Assembly: GCA_036877525.1 (NCBI GenBank)
Contig: JAZGTH010000041.1
Location: 1,240,001 to 1,304,000 of the forward strand
Length of the DNA: 64,000 bases
Direction of reading: 5' to 3'
Source of the DNA: Chromobotia macracanthus
Taxonomy: Eukaryota > Chordata > Actinopteri > Cypriniformes > Botiidae
The notes under the pieces were generated by a model. The model searched no databases, was not told the DNA's origin, and was given only the letters and a program-made list of their open reading frames with translations. This document shows, piece after piece, positions 10,321-20,775 of the stretch; position 1 is the first letter of the stretch, and each line of letters opens with the position of its first letter. The translations under genes and the position numbers were made by a program.

Positions 10321-10520
10321 TATGGTAAGAAAGTGAAAAGTGAAAGTGACATATTTGTCAGATATGGTAACCCATACCCAAAATATGACCTTTGCATTTA
10401 ACCCATCACTGGTGAGGAGTGAACACACACTGTAAGTCATGAACACACAACAATCAGCAACCTTCTGAGCACAAGTACAACTCCATGTATGGGCACAGTG
10501 GCTCCTTGCTCCTGTTTGGT
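10321..10520 (+). repeat. SINE-like dispersed repeat fragment
   Basis: The string AAGTGAAAAGTGAAAGTGACATAT, GGTAACCCATACCCA, GCATTTAACCCATC and GAGTGAACACACACTG...GAACACACA follows the order of a very common fish repeat that ends in a tRNA-like region. Here the later part (GGGCACAGTGGCTCCTTGCTC) is degraded and no tRNA-like end is seen. Confidence 0.55.
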
Positions 10521-10771
10521 GTTTTCTTTGTGTGAATTTGTGTTTGTTTCCGAGTTTGTTGACCAAGACATGCAACCCATTACAATGAATATTCAGTAGA
10601 CTCACAACATATCAGAGGACATTGCAAGTACACTGGGATCTCAGGTGTTGGAACCAGGAGACAACACAGGCAGCAGAGGGAGAAAGCAAAAGCGAGGCTG
10701 CTGGGCAGGGCTACTAAACAGACTCTGTTAACAACCATACAAACTGCTGTTTCCAAACATCTTTCTCTCTA

Positions 10772-11392
10772 ATGCCAGATCAATACCATTGCATCAATTC
10801 AATTCATCAGGGAGTGGTAATAACCGAAATCTGGCAAATGCACTATTTGTCCGCAGGACAGAAACAAAAGAGTAGAGAAGGGATCTATATACATGATAAC
10901 TGGTGCAACAACAGTAAAATCATAGATAAACACTGCTTGCCAGATTTGGAAATGTTTATGGTTAAATGCATGCTGTTCTATTTACCACAGGAGCTAACAG
11001 CAGTAATAATGATTGCTGTTTACATTCTACCAAGTGCTTGCACAGCTCTCACTCATTTGTACAATACAATAAACAAACACCAACAAACATATCCAGACTT
11101 TAATCAAAGGGGACTTTAATGAAATATTCAACAGCAGGGGAATCAAATATTCTTGAAGACAGTACTCCCTAAATTCACCCAGTATGTTAAATGTGCCACT
11201 AGAGGGGAAAATACACTTGACCATGTGTATTCAAACATAAAGAATGCCTATAGAATGTCACCCATCCCCCATCTAGGACAGTCAGATCACTGCTCACTGC
11301 TACTCAGCCCAGCATATACCCTGCTCAGGAGTAAAACAAAGCCAAGCAAAGCAAACACCATTAAATCATTGTCTAAAGGAGCTCTTTCTTAA
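10772..11392 (+). pseudogene. Rex1-like LINE endonuclease fragment
   Basis: VVITEIWQ (the catalytic Glu block, TETW in relatives), GIYIHDNWCNNSKIIDKHCLPDLEMFMVKC, FYLPQELTAVIM and AVYILP lead to a frameshift at about 11,115 near DFNQ. The next frame reads LKTVLPKFTQYVKCATRGENTLDHVYSNIKNAY and LGQSDHCSLLL, the last being the Ser-Asp-His motif that closes the active site. The Asn block near the start is degraded (SNARSI). An AP-like endonuclease fold is inferred from the motif order. A stop precedes the linker at 11,392. Confidence 0.75.
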
Positions 11393-11910
11393 TTGCAGGA
11401 CTGCTTTGAACAAACAGCATGGGAGGTATTTGAACAACAGGACTTGGAGGAGTACACAAAAAGCGTTCTGCTATATATCAAAATGTGTACAGACAATGTC
11501 ACTGTCCACAAAAAGATCCGGGTGTTCCCCAACCAGAAACCCTGGATGACAAGTGAGGTCCAGTCATTACTTAAAGAGCATGACTCTGAAAGATGAGGTT
11601 AAGAAACTCTAGGTATGGTGCTCTGGAATCAACTTGTCACTTAACACCTCAAAACCAAAACATTCTGGACTTCAGGAGGCGCAATGCTGACCCAGCCCCA
11701 CTTTACATCAACAGGACTATGTATAAAGGGTCCACACCTTCAAATTCCTGGGATACATATCTGACAACCTCTCTTGGTCCGCTACCACATTAGCAACCCT
11801 AGAAGCTACACTTCCTGAGAGTGCTCAGTAAAAACAACCTAGAGGGGAAGTTGCTGGTAGCCTTTTACTGTTCCACCATCGAAAGTGTGCTAACGTACTG
11901 CATTTCAGTG
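11393..11910 (+). pseudogene. Rex1-like LINE linker and C-terminal RT scraps
   Basis: The first frame (11,393-11,596) gives the conserved linker ending PWMTSEVQSLLKEHDSER. The next (11,593-11,793) jumps to LNTSKTK / DFRR / DPAPLYIN, which in relatives lies after the catalytic Asp pair, so the palm is deleted. A further frame carries VLSKNNLEGKLLVAFYCSTIE and SVLTYCISVW to about 11,910. No intact domain is left. Confidence 0.7.
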
Positions 11911-12040
11911 TGGTAACCTGGTTACACTGCGGCAGATGGGCTCTCCAAAGAAGGCTCTCCAAAGACTAATTAACACAGATGAGATGGTGATAAAGAGGCA
12001 GATTACAGATTGTAGCTTTAAAAGCACAGAAACTGCCCTT

Positions 12041-13814
12041 TAAAACCCTTTCTTTATTCACTCTCTTCTAACAATATACTTTTTAATTAAATATATTTAA
12101 AATTATGCAAATATCTCACCAGAGGTGAGTAGTAACCATCATGTTTAACTGTCTTCCTGTTCAGTTTGATTCAATGATTTATATTCTAACATTGTTTCTG
12201 AAATATTGCTGCACAGTTGTCTGTGATAATTCAGGAAGGATTTTGGTAAAACTCTCTCAGCTGATGGTAATTTAACATGTTGCCAGGAAGATATCTTCTC
12301 AGCCATGACTGTGCCTTGGGAACAAAGAATCTGATAGGTTTTTTAATACGTCTTTACGTTTTCTTGTGTGGTGCCTGGATGGGGTTACAAAAATTTTCAG
12401 TTGTGTCACACAAAAATGCTGATATTCAAAAATCATCACAGCTAATTTACTACATATCACAGATTCATTCGACCTTGTTACGTTTAACATTTAGAAACAA
12501 TATGCATAGCTTTTTTCTCACTATTATTTGGACCCTTGCAACAAAAACACCTTATTGGTACAAATATTAAGGCCAATCATCAGTGACTGGCTGGTATTAA
12601 AGATATGAGTTTAGTCTGAATACAGACTGTAATGCTGTTTTCCTGGATGAATCCCACACGCCCTCTTCTCCTGACAATCTCAGTGCCAGCACACACAACA
12701 TTAAACAGACACACCAGAGCACAATCCCACAATGCTGACAAATGCCAGTTACCACACAAACAGATTCACAACAAGACCTTTGTATTTGATTGCCAGGGGA
12801 GCTGCTTAACTCTTGGAAAGTTTTTTTCATTTTAATTTTTGCTTTTTAACAGCTCTTCACTTTCTCCCTTGTTTGTTGTCCCTCAGTGTTTTAACTCTGT
12901 TAATATCTGTGAATGAAATATTAGTCCATCATTAGGCTATGTTTAACAGCATTGAAATGACGCTGCATATGTTATATTTCACTCTTAAGCATGAATGCAT
13001 CTAACATGCATTATGCTCACACATGTACAGTATTTAATATCTGGATGGAAACATCACCATCTGGATTTTATTGTAATGTGTCCCATTACATCACAGCTGA
13101 GCATAGAAGCTGTAGTCTGAATGAATCATAAGTTTCCTCTAATAAGAATCACTTCTTACAGCAAAATTTAGAGGATCAACAAAAGGAAAACATGGAATAT
13201 TTAATGAGAAAGAAACACAGATCTATCTGTTTGTCTGTCTATAAACAATAGATTTGGAGCACACTCTTTAGTTTAAGTAACTTTAAATATTTAGCCCTAA
13301 AAAGCCTTAGATTGCCTTCAAACAGGTATAATTTTGCCTAAAATTTTAGAGCAGTAGTTTGATCTCAGCTGTCTGAGCTTCAAGATTATGTGTGCCATGT
13401 GATTGTGTTTCACAGAATGGCTTTTATGTTGTTTTCCTGGCTTGGCCTCTGGAATGAGCGATTCAGGGAAGCTGGAGGAAAAGCTACCAATTGATGTACA
13501 GCTGGTCCTTCCTGCTACAAAGGACATATGACAAAATGAAGCCGTCAAGAACAGATTGAGGCATAATTTTTGTCAAATAATTTACAGGCCCCTGTTTCGT
13601 GATGATCTTTGTCTATGTGAAGTGATAAAATGTGGTGATAAAATGAGAGCCCTCCTGTGGTTCTTAATGACTGGTGCAGTTTTTCCCTCAAACACTATAA
13701 TCTTTAATAATAATCTTTAATAATTTATCATTTAAACATGTTGACTAGCTTCACCATACCTATTGCTCATACTTAAAGGTATTTTCAAATTCTGTAATCC
13801 TAACCTTTATATTT
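12041..13814. other. No gene recognised
   Basis: AT-rich sequence. Several open frames of 60-97 codons on both strands (for example near 12,277-12,570 and 13,318-13,548) have no recognisable motif. I could not pair acceptor and donor sites around a convincing frame. Confidence 0.45.
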
Positions 13815-13978
13815 AATTACATTGCTTACATTTACATGTAAGGATTTGAGAGACAGTTTTATTCAAAGTGACTTACTATACAGTGAATTCAAGGTATTTA
13901 TCAGTATGTGTGTTGCAATTCAAACCCACAAATTTTAATAGTAATTCAGTACTCTGCTGTGCTACAAAACACACATTT
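13815..13978 (-). mobile_element. Degenerate tRNA-derived SINE
   Basis: On the plus strand it reads TTACATTTACATGTAAGGATTTGAGAGACAG, then TTTTATTCAAAGTGACTTAC, AAGGTATTTATCAGTATGTGTG, a decayed AATTCAAACCCACAA (B-box complement) and ACTCTGCTGTGCTACA (A-box complement). This matches, block by block, the fish SINE whose 3' tail reads GTCGCTTTGGATAAAAGCG. Both promoter boxes have lost key bases, which suggests an old insertion. Confidence 0.65.
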
Positions 13979-13983
13979 CTTAA

Positions 13984-14260
13984 AAATAGGGTGGGTAATT
14001 TTGGTTAGCAATAGCAAACTAGCCTTAAAAGCATAAAATCTCACACTCTCTTCACAGTGCTTTTCTAAGCCATGCCATCTCTAGCACAAGTTGTCTGCGT
14101 GAACAAGGTGCATGGAAGTATGAAAATACATAATTTGACAGGCAAGTAGGACATCCTGTCATCACCATTGGACTGAATACAATGATTGGATGAACATTTG
14201 AATGAACATTTTTGGAACATCATGTTCCTGCACCTTCCACTTTTAGGAGACTACAGAAGA
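13984..14260 (+). repeat. Dispersed repeat, copy 1 of 2
   Basis: Shares the series GGGTGGGTAATTTTGG, AACAATAGCAA-like GCAATAGCAAACTAGC, AAAGCATAAAATCTCAC, ATTTGACAGGCAAGTA, GACATCCTGTCAT, GGACTGAATACAATGATTGGA and CCTGCACCTTCCAC with 37,943-38,165. No coding capacity. Probably a non-autonomous element of unknown class. Confidence 0.6.
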
Positions 14261-14538
14261 ATCACTAAGTGATTGCTATCAGGATGTGAGGACACTTTCA
14301 ACAGTATAACAAAAATGTTTCTGGAAATAAACTGCATACTCTGCCTTTAAGCAGAAGCTAGTATAGAAACTACTACATACATTACACTGTAGCTTTTTAA
14401 CTAACAATAAAAACATATAAATTAAAAACTTTACAGTTGTATTTATAGTTCTGGTGCTTGAATTTGATTGGATGAGGGAGGGTTCAAGACTGATGTCAGA
14501 ACAGCACTTGGTTTCTTTACTGTCCTGTATCAGTCTGT

Positions 14539-15040
14539 CAATTCAATTCAGTTTTATTTATGCTGCATTGCTTCAAAGCAGCTTTACATATACAGAATAC
14601 ATGAAGCAGAAAATGTTTAATACAGAATACATGGTATTATTGCAAACAATATGTGTGAGATGTATAATAATAAAACTAATTAGGGATACTAGGTTTGTAG
14701 TTGGTTTATGAATAAAGAGTTGGCTGAACCAATAAAAAATGACAACACATTTGGACCATTTTAATAAATGGACATGCATTAGAAATACCCGTCACATTAC
14801 ATGTGAAGACTTGTACATCTCTCAGTGGTCTGTGAGAGGGTAATGTATTCAGACCACCTACTAAAAAATATGTACCTCTCAGACTAAGCGATGTGTAGTG
14901 AATTAACAAGATAATGGGTATCATATTAAGCAAGATATGCCATTCCGGTTTACATGGAGATGACCATAGAAAGACAACATCTTAAGGGACAGGGGTATAA
15001 GGGATTTGCAACAGTACCATAACATACAGACAATACACAA
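14539..15040 (-). mobile_element. L2A LINE 3' UTR fragment, uninterrupted
   Basis: The plus strand starts CAATTCAATTCAGTTTTATTTATG and GCAGCTTTACATATACAGAATACATG, the complement of the L2A tail. It continues with TAATAATAAAACTAATTAGG, GAGAGGGTAATGTATTCAGAC and CATATTAAGCAAGATATGCC. This copy provides the empty-site reference for LTR C. A near-duplicate ACAGAATACATG occurs twice at 14,592-14,632. Confidence 0.75.
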
Positions 15041-15074
15041 AAATAAAATACATTCATAGACAAAATAGACATTT

Positions 15075-15134
15075 TTGACGTTATGACTCATAATGTAGTC
15101 AAAATGTCTAAATTATGAGTAGTCATAATGTCAA
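15075..15134. repeat. Imperfect inverted repeat
   Basis: The left arm (15,075-15,094, TTGACGTTATGACTCATAAT) is mirrored by 15,112-15,134 with three extra bases and one mismatch. The spacer repeats the theme (GTAGTCAAAATGTCTA). It follows the L2A fragment; no known family. Confidence 0.55.
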
Positions 15135-15170
15135 TACTACGACAAAGATCCTCAGTGGACAGTTAGTGGA

Positions 15171-15206
15171 CCTTCTCTCTCTCTTTCTCGCTCTCTCTCT
15201 CTCTCA
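15171..15206. repeat. (CT)n microsatellite
   Basis: An imperfect CT tract broken by TTT and CG, followed by more pyrimidine-rich sequence to 15,245. Confidence 0.8.
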
Positions 15207-15245
15207 GTTCTTTCAATCTTTCCCTACTCTTTCTTCCTCTCCCAG

Positions 15246-15355
15246 CACTTCAGATTGATGCTTCCACCCCAGGCCATTTGGCAAAACAGAAACAGACAAA
15301 CGTTTGATTTGGCCAGACAGAAAACAGCCATTGCACTTGCACGATTACAGCATGA
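15246..15355 (+). other. Weak candidate exon
   Basis: A long pyrimidine tract ending CTCTCCCAG precedes it, and CATGA/GTAAGA follows. The 110-base interval is open in one frame from its first base for 36 codons (includes TFDLARQKTAIALARLQ); that frame meets a stop immediately past the donor. The tract is partly a microsatellite, and an open run this long can arise by chance. No family is recognised. Confidence 0.15.
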
Positions 15356-15539
15356 GTAAGACAGAAGGCATCGAACATGTTTTGTTCAGCCAAGGGAATT
15401 ATGTCAACTGCACAAAAGCCAGGCTTATTAGCACCAGAGTCTGGCCACGTGGCTGTACAACTGTCTGGATGTGAAGCTGAGGTACAGAGCGAAGACAAAC
15501 AGACAACAAACAAACCTGCATACAAATGAATTCTGACCT

Positions 15540-17464
15540 GAATTCTGAATTCTGAATCCTTCTGAATGCAGATATATGAATACTTTGTTGGCTGTTCCTA
15601 TCACATAAAATCTCTGATTATGAAGTCTATAACTCTGATTGTATGGAGTGGGTGGATGAAGGATCAGGACAAATATTATCCTTCAAGTTTCAGTTCTGAG
15701 TTTCTTCTTGTGAACAAATGTTAAATTATGGGCCTAGATAGATATTTGAAACTAAAGACAGATTCAATAAAATTTGTTGTGTTCTACCTGTAGCAGAATA
15801 AGGGAATATTAAAAATTATAACGTCTGCCAAGTTAAGATCTTAGTTAATGATCGATACTGCAATTTGACTGTCAAATTTTTACTATTAACCAATTACATT
15901 CTATATCAAACCATATTTTGTGTACCTGTTATGAGCCAACATACTTCAGCATAAACATAAACAGTATATATTAAAATATGGTATACATTATCAATTTGAT
16001 AAACACATACATCAAACACAAAGCTATTATCAGTTATTAGGAATTGCCATTTTCTTTGCAGGTTTTTGCAGGTATGTAATCCTGGCAGGTATGTAATCCA
16101 GGTATTGTAATCCAATTGTTTCAGGTATCAAATTAATTGACTCAAGACCAGTAATCATTGGTTTGTCTTTGTGGAGCAAGACTGTTTGATTACTGTTTGA
16201 CTGGTTTAAGTTTTACAAAAACATGCATTTCTTATGACTATTTGCCATAGTAGGACAAATCTAAGGTAAAGGTAAATGTCTGAATTGCGCAAAACTGTTG
16301 TGTTGTCCTGTGTGTCGGGGACCGTGTGGGAGGCATTTGCTGGCATTATCAAAAGAAGTATGATAAACACACAGGAACAGTGCTAAAGCAAATCCAGCCT
16401 ATCAGCCTTAGACTCCATCACTTAACTTTCTGCCATGTATTTATGAGATAATCCACACTATCGGACAGATAAATGCTTTGAATCTGTGGTTTCTGGCATG
16501 GTGTAGGGATGAGTAACATAGCAAGAGAAAAACACACGACTGTTCTCAGATCTATAAGAATGGAACAAATGTCTGCATTACTCACAAAGCAGTGTCATAT
16601 TTCTGTGTCATTTGTCATGTCTCTGTCTTAAAAACTAAACGCTTGCCAGTAAAAAGCATCCTAGGGTGATAAATGAGCACTTGTGGGATGGTGTTCAATA
16701 TCCAAATAGGTTCTCATCAGGAGCACAACATTCAATATGGTCCTGGTTTAACAACAGATCTATTTCTCAAACAATGTTAAACATCATGAAAATCCAAGAA
16801 AATGAAATAGAAGAACACTTTCATTGGTTTATAAGAAACAGAAGAAAAACAACATGCTTTCCCTGTGAGCTGACCAATCTTGTTTTTGAGATAATTTTAA
16901 CTCAAAAGTGGAGCACCATGACGTCTACACAGAAGGTAGTCAGAATAAATTGAAAAGCTTATAAAACCATTAAACAGGGTTTAAACAAAGACATTTAGGC
17001 ACTAGACAAAGATAGTTCTTCTTGTTTTAGTGTGTGGAACTAGGGTTCATCCAGGACAGTGAGAGTCTACTGTGCTGTGTTATTGAGAAACAGTGTCCTG
17101 GTGTGAAGAATGTGACAGGCAGAGCCAGTCACCGGGTTCAGTACTGTAAAGCCCAGACTTTCCATCTATTTAACTTCAGTACTTTGTAAGGCAGCTAGTC
17201 TAGTGTTCAGTGTTGGGTTTATTTGAGGAAACATATCATTAAACAAAAAAACACCATTTGATGTTTGTTTCCCAGGATATTGTTCCTTGCTTTCCCCCAT
17301 GTGGCACTGATACCCTGAATTTCACCTCTGCCTTCCCTGCTTCCCTCTCACTCCCCCCATCCCTCTAGGCTCAGATCAATGGAGCTCACTGAACATGTAT
17401 GTGCAACGTACAGTGTGATGTAATTTAGGTTCCAATTTCATGTTTGGTATCATTTTAAAAGTTA
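15540..17464. other. No gene recognised
   Basis: Mostly AT-rich sequence. A 95-codon open frame at 16,666-16,953 has no recognised motif. No repeat family was identified, though short tandem GGTATGTAATCC copies occur at 16,070-16,100. Confidence 0.45.
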
Positions 17465-17931
17465 TGGTGTGATGGATAAAAAGGTTTAATTTCTATTATT
17501 ATGGGATACAGTGTTCTAAGGGCTTAAAAACCTAGGAAATTATCTACACTCCTGGTATGGGTGTGTCTTTCCCAGGAGACCTGGACTTTGCACTGTTAAC
17601 TCTTTACACTGGGTGGGGTGCCCCTTCAGGTCACGAAAACACCATCAGACCAAATCTTGAATTTGCCATAGAATTTATGACTCTTTGTCTTATCTGTGTA
17701 TATAAGGTGGCTAGGCAAAAGACTCAAGGGAGCACTCTGTAACCAGAACTTCCCATACAATGGCTGTGTGACTCAGTTGCCAGATATGACATGAACTCTG
17801 TTATTTATGACTTTTTATGCTAACCATTTTAATTATTTTAATATAGTTTGAACTATGTTCTGTAATGATTGTAATTGGTTGATTTAGGTGTAACGTGTCT
17901 GGAAAAATAAATTGTTAATTTGACTATTACA
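17465..17931 (+). repeat. Possible solo LTR (ERV- or Gypsy-like)
   Basis: The segment has a TATA-like TATATAAGG near 17,700 and GCACTCTGTAACC shortly after. About 200 bp further on lies AATAAA at 17,908, followed by TTGACTATTACA: the spacing of U3, R and U5. A TG start near 17,465 and a CA end near 17,931 are possible, but the flanking five bases (AGTTA and AGTAT) do not agree well. No second copy is present in the window for comparison. Confidence 0.3.
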
Positions 17932-19260
17932 AGTATTCTATACCTCACGCTACTGCAAATATGTGTTCAGGATATAGTGAAACTGAAGACTTGTGCTTGA
18001 AGGGAAAATGCCCTAGTTTATGCTTGAATGGAGAATACTCATCTTAAGTTCTTAAGACTGGAGAAGTCTCAGCATGAGTTAGAATTGACAAACCTCATCC
18101 TTTGTTTGAATGGAGAAGCCTCAGTTTAACTTAGACTGAAGAAGCCTTGTCATGAGTTAGAAAGGGGAATGTCTCAACACAAAAAGGAGTAATGCCTCAG
18201 CCACAGCACATATTCTGTGTTTCACCTAACACAGAAAATTATGAGCAAGTATGAGATGGCTACAGCATGAGGTCCCTAATGAAAGAATAACAAAAAGAAT
18301 TCCAGAATAATTTAGCAACCAAATTATGGTCAGCATCAAATTGGAACCATTATTAATCTAAACTGGAGTCAGATTAAAATGATCAACAGGGCAATTCTAT
18401 TGAAGTGCCAAGGAAAGACAGAACATGTGCAATACCTTCACCCACACCATTGGATTCTGTCATTGGGCCGATAGGTGGCCCTTACAACTTCAGTACAGGG
18501 CTGCTTGGATATGATCCAAACCAACAAATGCAAGTCCACATATTGTAAATATTGAGTGTTGTTTTTTGCAGTTCTAATAAAAGTGTGAGCAGGGAAAACA
18601 GTGCTCATTTAATGTTAAATTTCCACACTGAAGCTTGAATTCTTTTAAAAATTTTATTCATATTACTTCAGGCCCAATATTACAAGCTGTCACTTTTTAG
18701 AGACCTATAGAATAGCTGAAGGCTGTTTAAGGCAGAAACAGTCAGTACTGTGGGTGTCGAATGACATCAACTTCTGATATTACTGCTGTTTTTGCACTAG
18801 TACCACTTTGTAGATATACACACACACAAGACCTTTAAAACTCCCTGTGGCCATGTGAGTAAAGTGAACTCATTGTCATGTTCAAGAAACCAGTCTTAGA
18901 TGAATTTAGCTTTGTGACATGGTGCATTATCCTGCTAGTAGCCATCAGAGGATTAGTACACTGTAGTCATAAAGGGATGGACATGGTCAGAGATAATGAT
19001 ATTGTGTTTGAGCGTGTGTTTGACTTCAGAGCTTCTCCAAACGTTTCTTGTTTTACCAATCACTCTAGTTATATTTTATATATATTTCACTCTAGTTATA
19101 TCTTAAATACTTAATCTGTTGTGTTAAACTATACAAACTACATAAACCTATACTATACGTAACTTCTTGCTCATTATATCATTTAGCCCACTAGACCATT
19201 AGCATTTCCTAGCAGCTCCAGAAGCAGCTTGTACCTACCTATCTACCCTCATCACTAAAA
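17932..19260. other. No gene recognised
   Basis: Around 18,000-18,190 there is a loose series of imperfect short repeats built on GAGAAG(T)CTCA and GAATGG-like words. No coding signal was found. Confidence 0.45.
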
Positions 19261-19281
19261 GATTACTGTCAAGCTGTTCTA

Positions 19282-19893
19282 ATGGCGGATCTATCTGGTG
19301 TGTGTGGCTCTGTGTGTGCAGAGCATGAAGCGGTGGAGAAGTTTGACTGGGCCCGTTCACGTGAGTCCCGGTCCGCCGTGATGAACATCATCCCAGCCTC
19401 GGAGCGATGCAGGCACCCGATGACTTCCTCACCCGTGCTGCTACCGGACTCCGAGATCTCCGTCTCTCAGCTTGTAAACGGTAATAAAACTTTTCCCCCT
19501 CTTGTTATCGTAACCTGCACCTCATGGCACATGCATAGCTTAGCTTCTTACGTCAGCGAGGAGGGCTACACATGTGATAAATTTAAGACTGTAGTAAGGC
19601 TGACGGAGAAGGTTGCAGAATTAGAATCACGCATCCGAACACTTCTTGAGACTAGTAAGGGTGTAAATTTAACAGACACTAATTCGGATGCGCCTAGCAT
19701 AACATGCTATGATCATGGCTCGGTTCTGAAAACAGGCCCAATGCAGCAGGGCAGCTGGGTGACAGTCAGGCAGCATAGTCGTAACGAAAAGTGGCGCCAC
19801 TCTCCCACTCCTGTTATACTGTCTAACCGGTTCTCCCCACTCAGCAACGCACCTGCTGAGAAGCCCCAAATCAAGCGCCCTGGTTATTGGTGA
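19282..19893 (+). pseudogene. LINE ORF1, N-terminal part (frame 1)
   Basis: A frame starting MADLSGVCGSVC runs for 203 codons. It includes a short heptad-like stretch (RLTEKVAELESRIRTLLE, residues about 106-123) that could form a coiled coil for ORF1p multimerisation. The end reads NRFSPLSNAPAEKP, after which the natural continuation (IKRALVIGDSI) lies in the next frame. The ATG at 19,282 is the first in frame and likely the original start. The frameshift near 19,870-19,880 breaks the protein just before the esterase nucleophile. Confidence 0.75.
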
Positions 19894-20365
19894 TTCTATT
19901 ATACGGAACGTGGAAATAGAGGCACCAGCCACCATTGTTGAATGTATACCAGGAGCCAGAGCGTCTGACATTAGATCAAAATTGAAAGTGCTGGCCAATG
20001 CTAAACGTAAATTCTCTAAGATTATTATTCGTGTCGGCACAAATGACATGATACTCCGCCAATCGGAGATCACCAAAGATAACATTAAGGAGGTGTGTGA
20101 ACTTGCAAATACTTTGTCAGACAATGTAACATGCTCTGGCCCCTTACCCGCTTACCAGGGTAGTGAGATTTACAGCAGATTACTGTCCCTGCATGGCTGG
20201 ATGTCTAAGTGGTGCCCGCAGAATAATATAGGCTTTATAAACAACTGGAATTATTTCTGGAGGAGACCTGACCTGTTAAAGAGAGATGGCCTCCATCCTT
20301 CTCGTGAAGGAGCTGCTGTCCTCTCTAGAAATTTGACCAATAGTCTTAAAATGATTAGTATCTGA
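19863..20365 (+). pseudogene. LINE ORF1, SGNH-esterase domain (frame 2)
   Basis: Reading from about 19,878 in the second frame gives ALVIGDSIIRNV, with the nucleophile Ser of block I. Then come GARASDI (Gly of block II), IIIRVGTNDMIL (Asn of block III) and DGLHPSREGAAVLSRN near the C-terminus (Asp and His of block V). All four hallmark residues of SGNH hydrolases are present. A few CR1/L2 LINE lineages carry such a domain in ORF1, where it is thought to help RNP or membrane interaction; its substrate is not known. The frame closes with a stop at 20,363-20,365. Only the frameshift upstream disables it. Confidence 0.8.
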
Positions 20366-20589
20366 CTATCCAGGGCCCAGGCCAGGAAGCAGAACGATTG
20401 GCTTATCCATCCGCCTGCAAGTCGCCTTGACATGTCACATAGGTCACATAATTCACAGCACATAGAGTTTGTACCCCCTAAATATCAACATATCGAGACT
20501 GTGCCTGCCCCCCGAACAAACAAACATAAAGCACGCTTTGAATCAAAACACACAAACCTGATTAATATAAAACTAGGAAACAACCTACA

Positions 20590-20770
20590 AATTGATAATA
20601 TGAAAATGCTAAAATTCGGCCTGCTTAACATCAGGTCGCTTTCAAATAAAGAACTTATGGTCAACGAAATTATTACAGACCACAATTTGATGCAAATAAA
20701 ATTGCAAAAAAAAAAAGCCTTACCTCTGTCTAATAGCATTGCGTACTACAGAATGACTAATTTACTGCCA
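20590..20770 (+). pseudogene. LINE ORF2 endonuclease stub with internal deletion
   Basis: LKFGLLNIRSLSNKELMVNE is the Asn block and first helix of the AP-endonuclease. After ITDHNL the similarity to copy 1 stops, and an A-run (20,705-20,716) follows. Everything else in the nuclease, including the catalytic Glu, Asp and His blocks, is missing. A deletion of about 1.5 kb relative to an intact element is inferred by comparison with copy 1 without its LTRs. Confidence 0.7.
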
Positions 20771-20775
20771 TTTCA

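Larger units (their letters stand above)
10640..12040 (+). mobile_element. Rex1/Babar-like LINE relic with most of the RT deleted
   Basis: Recognisable parts in order: a basic linker before the endonuclease (near 10,660-10,770, ending NIFLSNARSI), endonuclease, the post-endonuclease linker (FEQQDLEEYTKSVLLYI, VFPNQKPWMTSEVQSLLKEH), the end of the RT (HTFKFLG-type block, SDNLSWSA) and the C-terminal block (VLSKNNLEGKLLVAFYCSTI, LTYCISVW). The RT palm between roughly 11,600 and 11,640 is missing. Frameshifts separate the parts. I assign it to the Rex1/Babar (CR1-group) LINEs from the wording of these blocks; the exact clade needs a tree. Confidence 0.75.
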
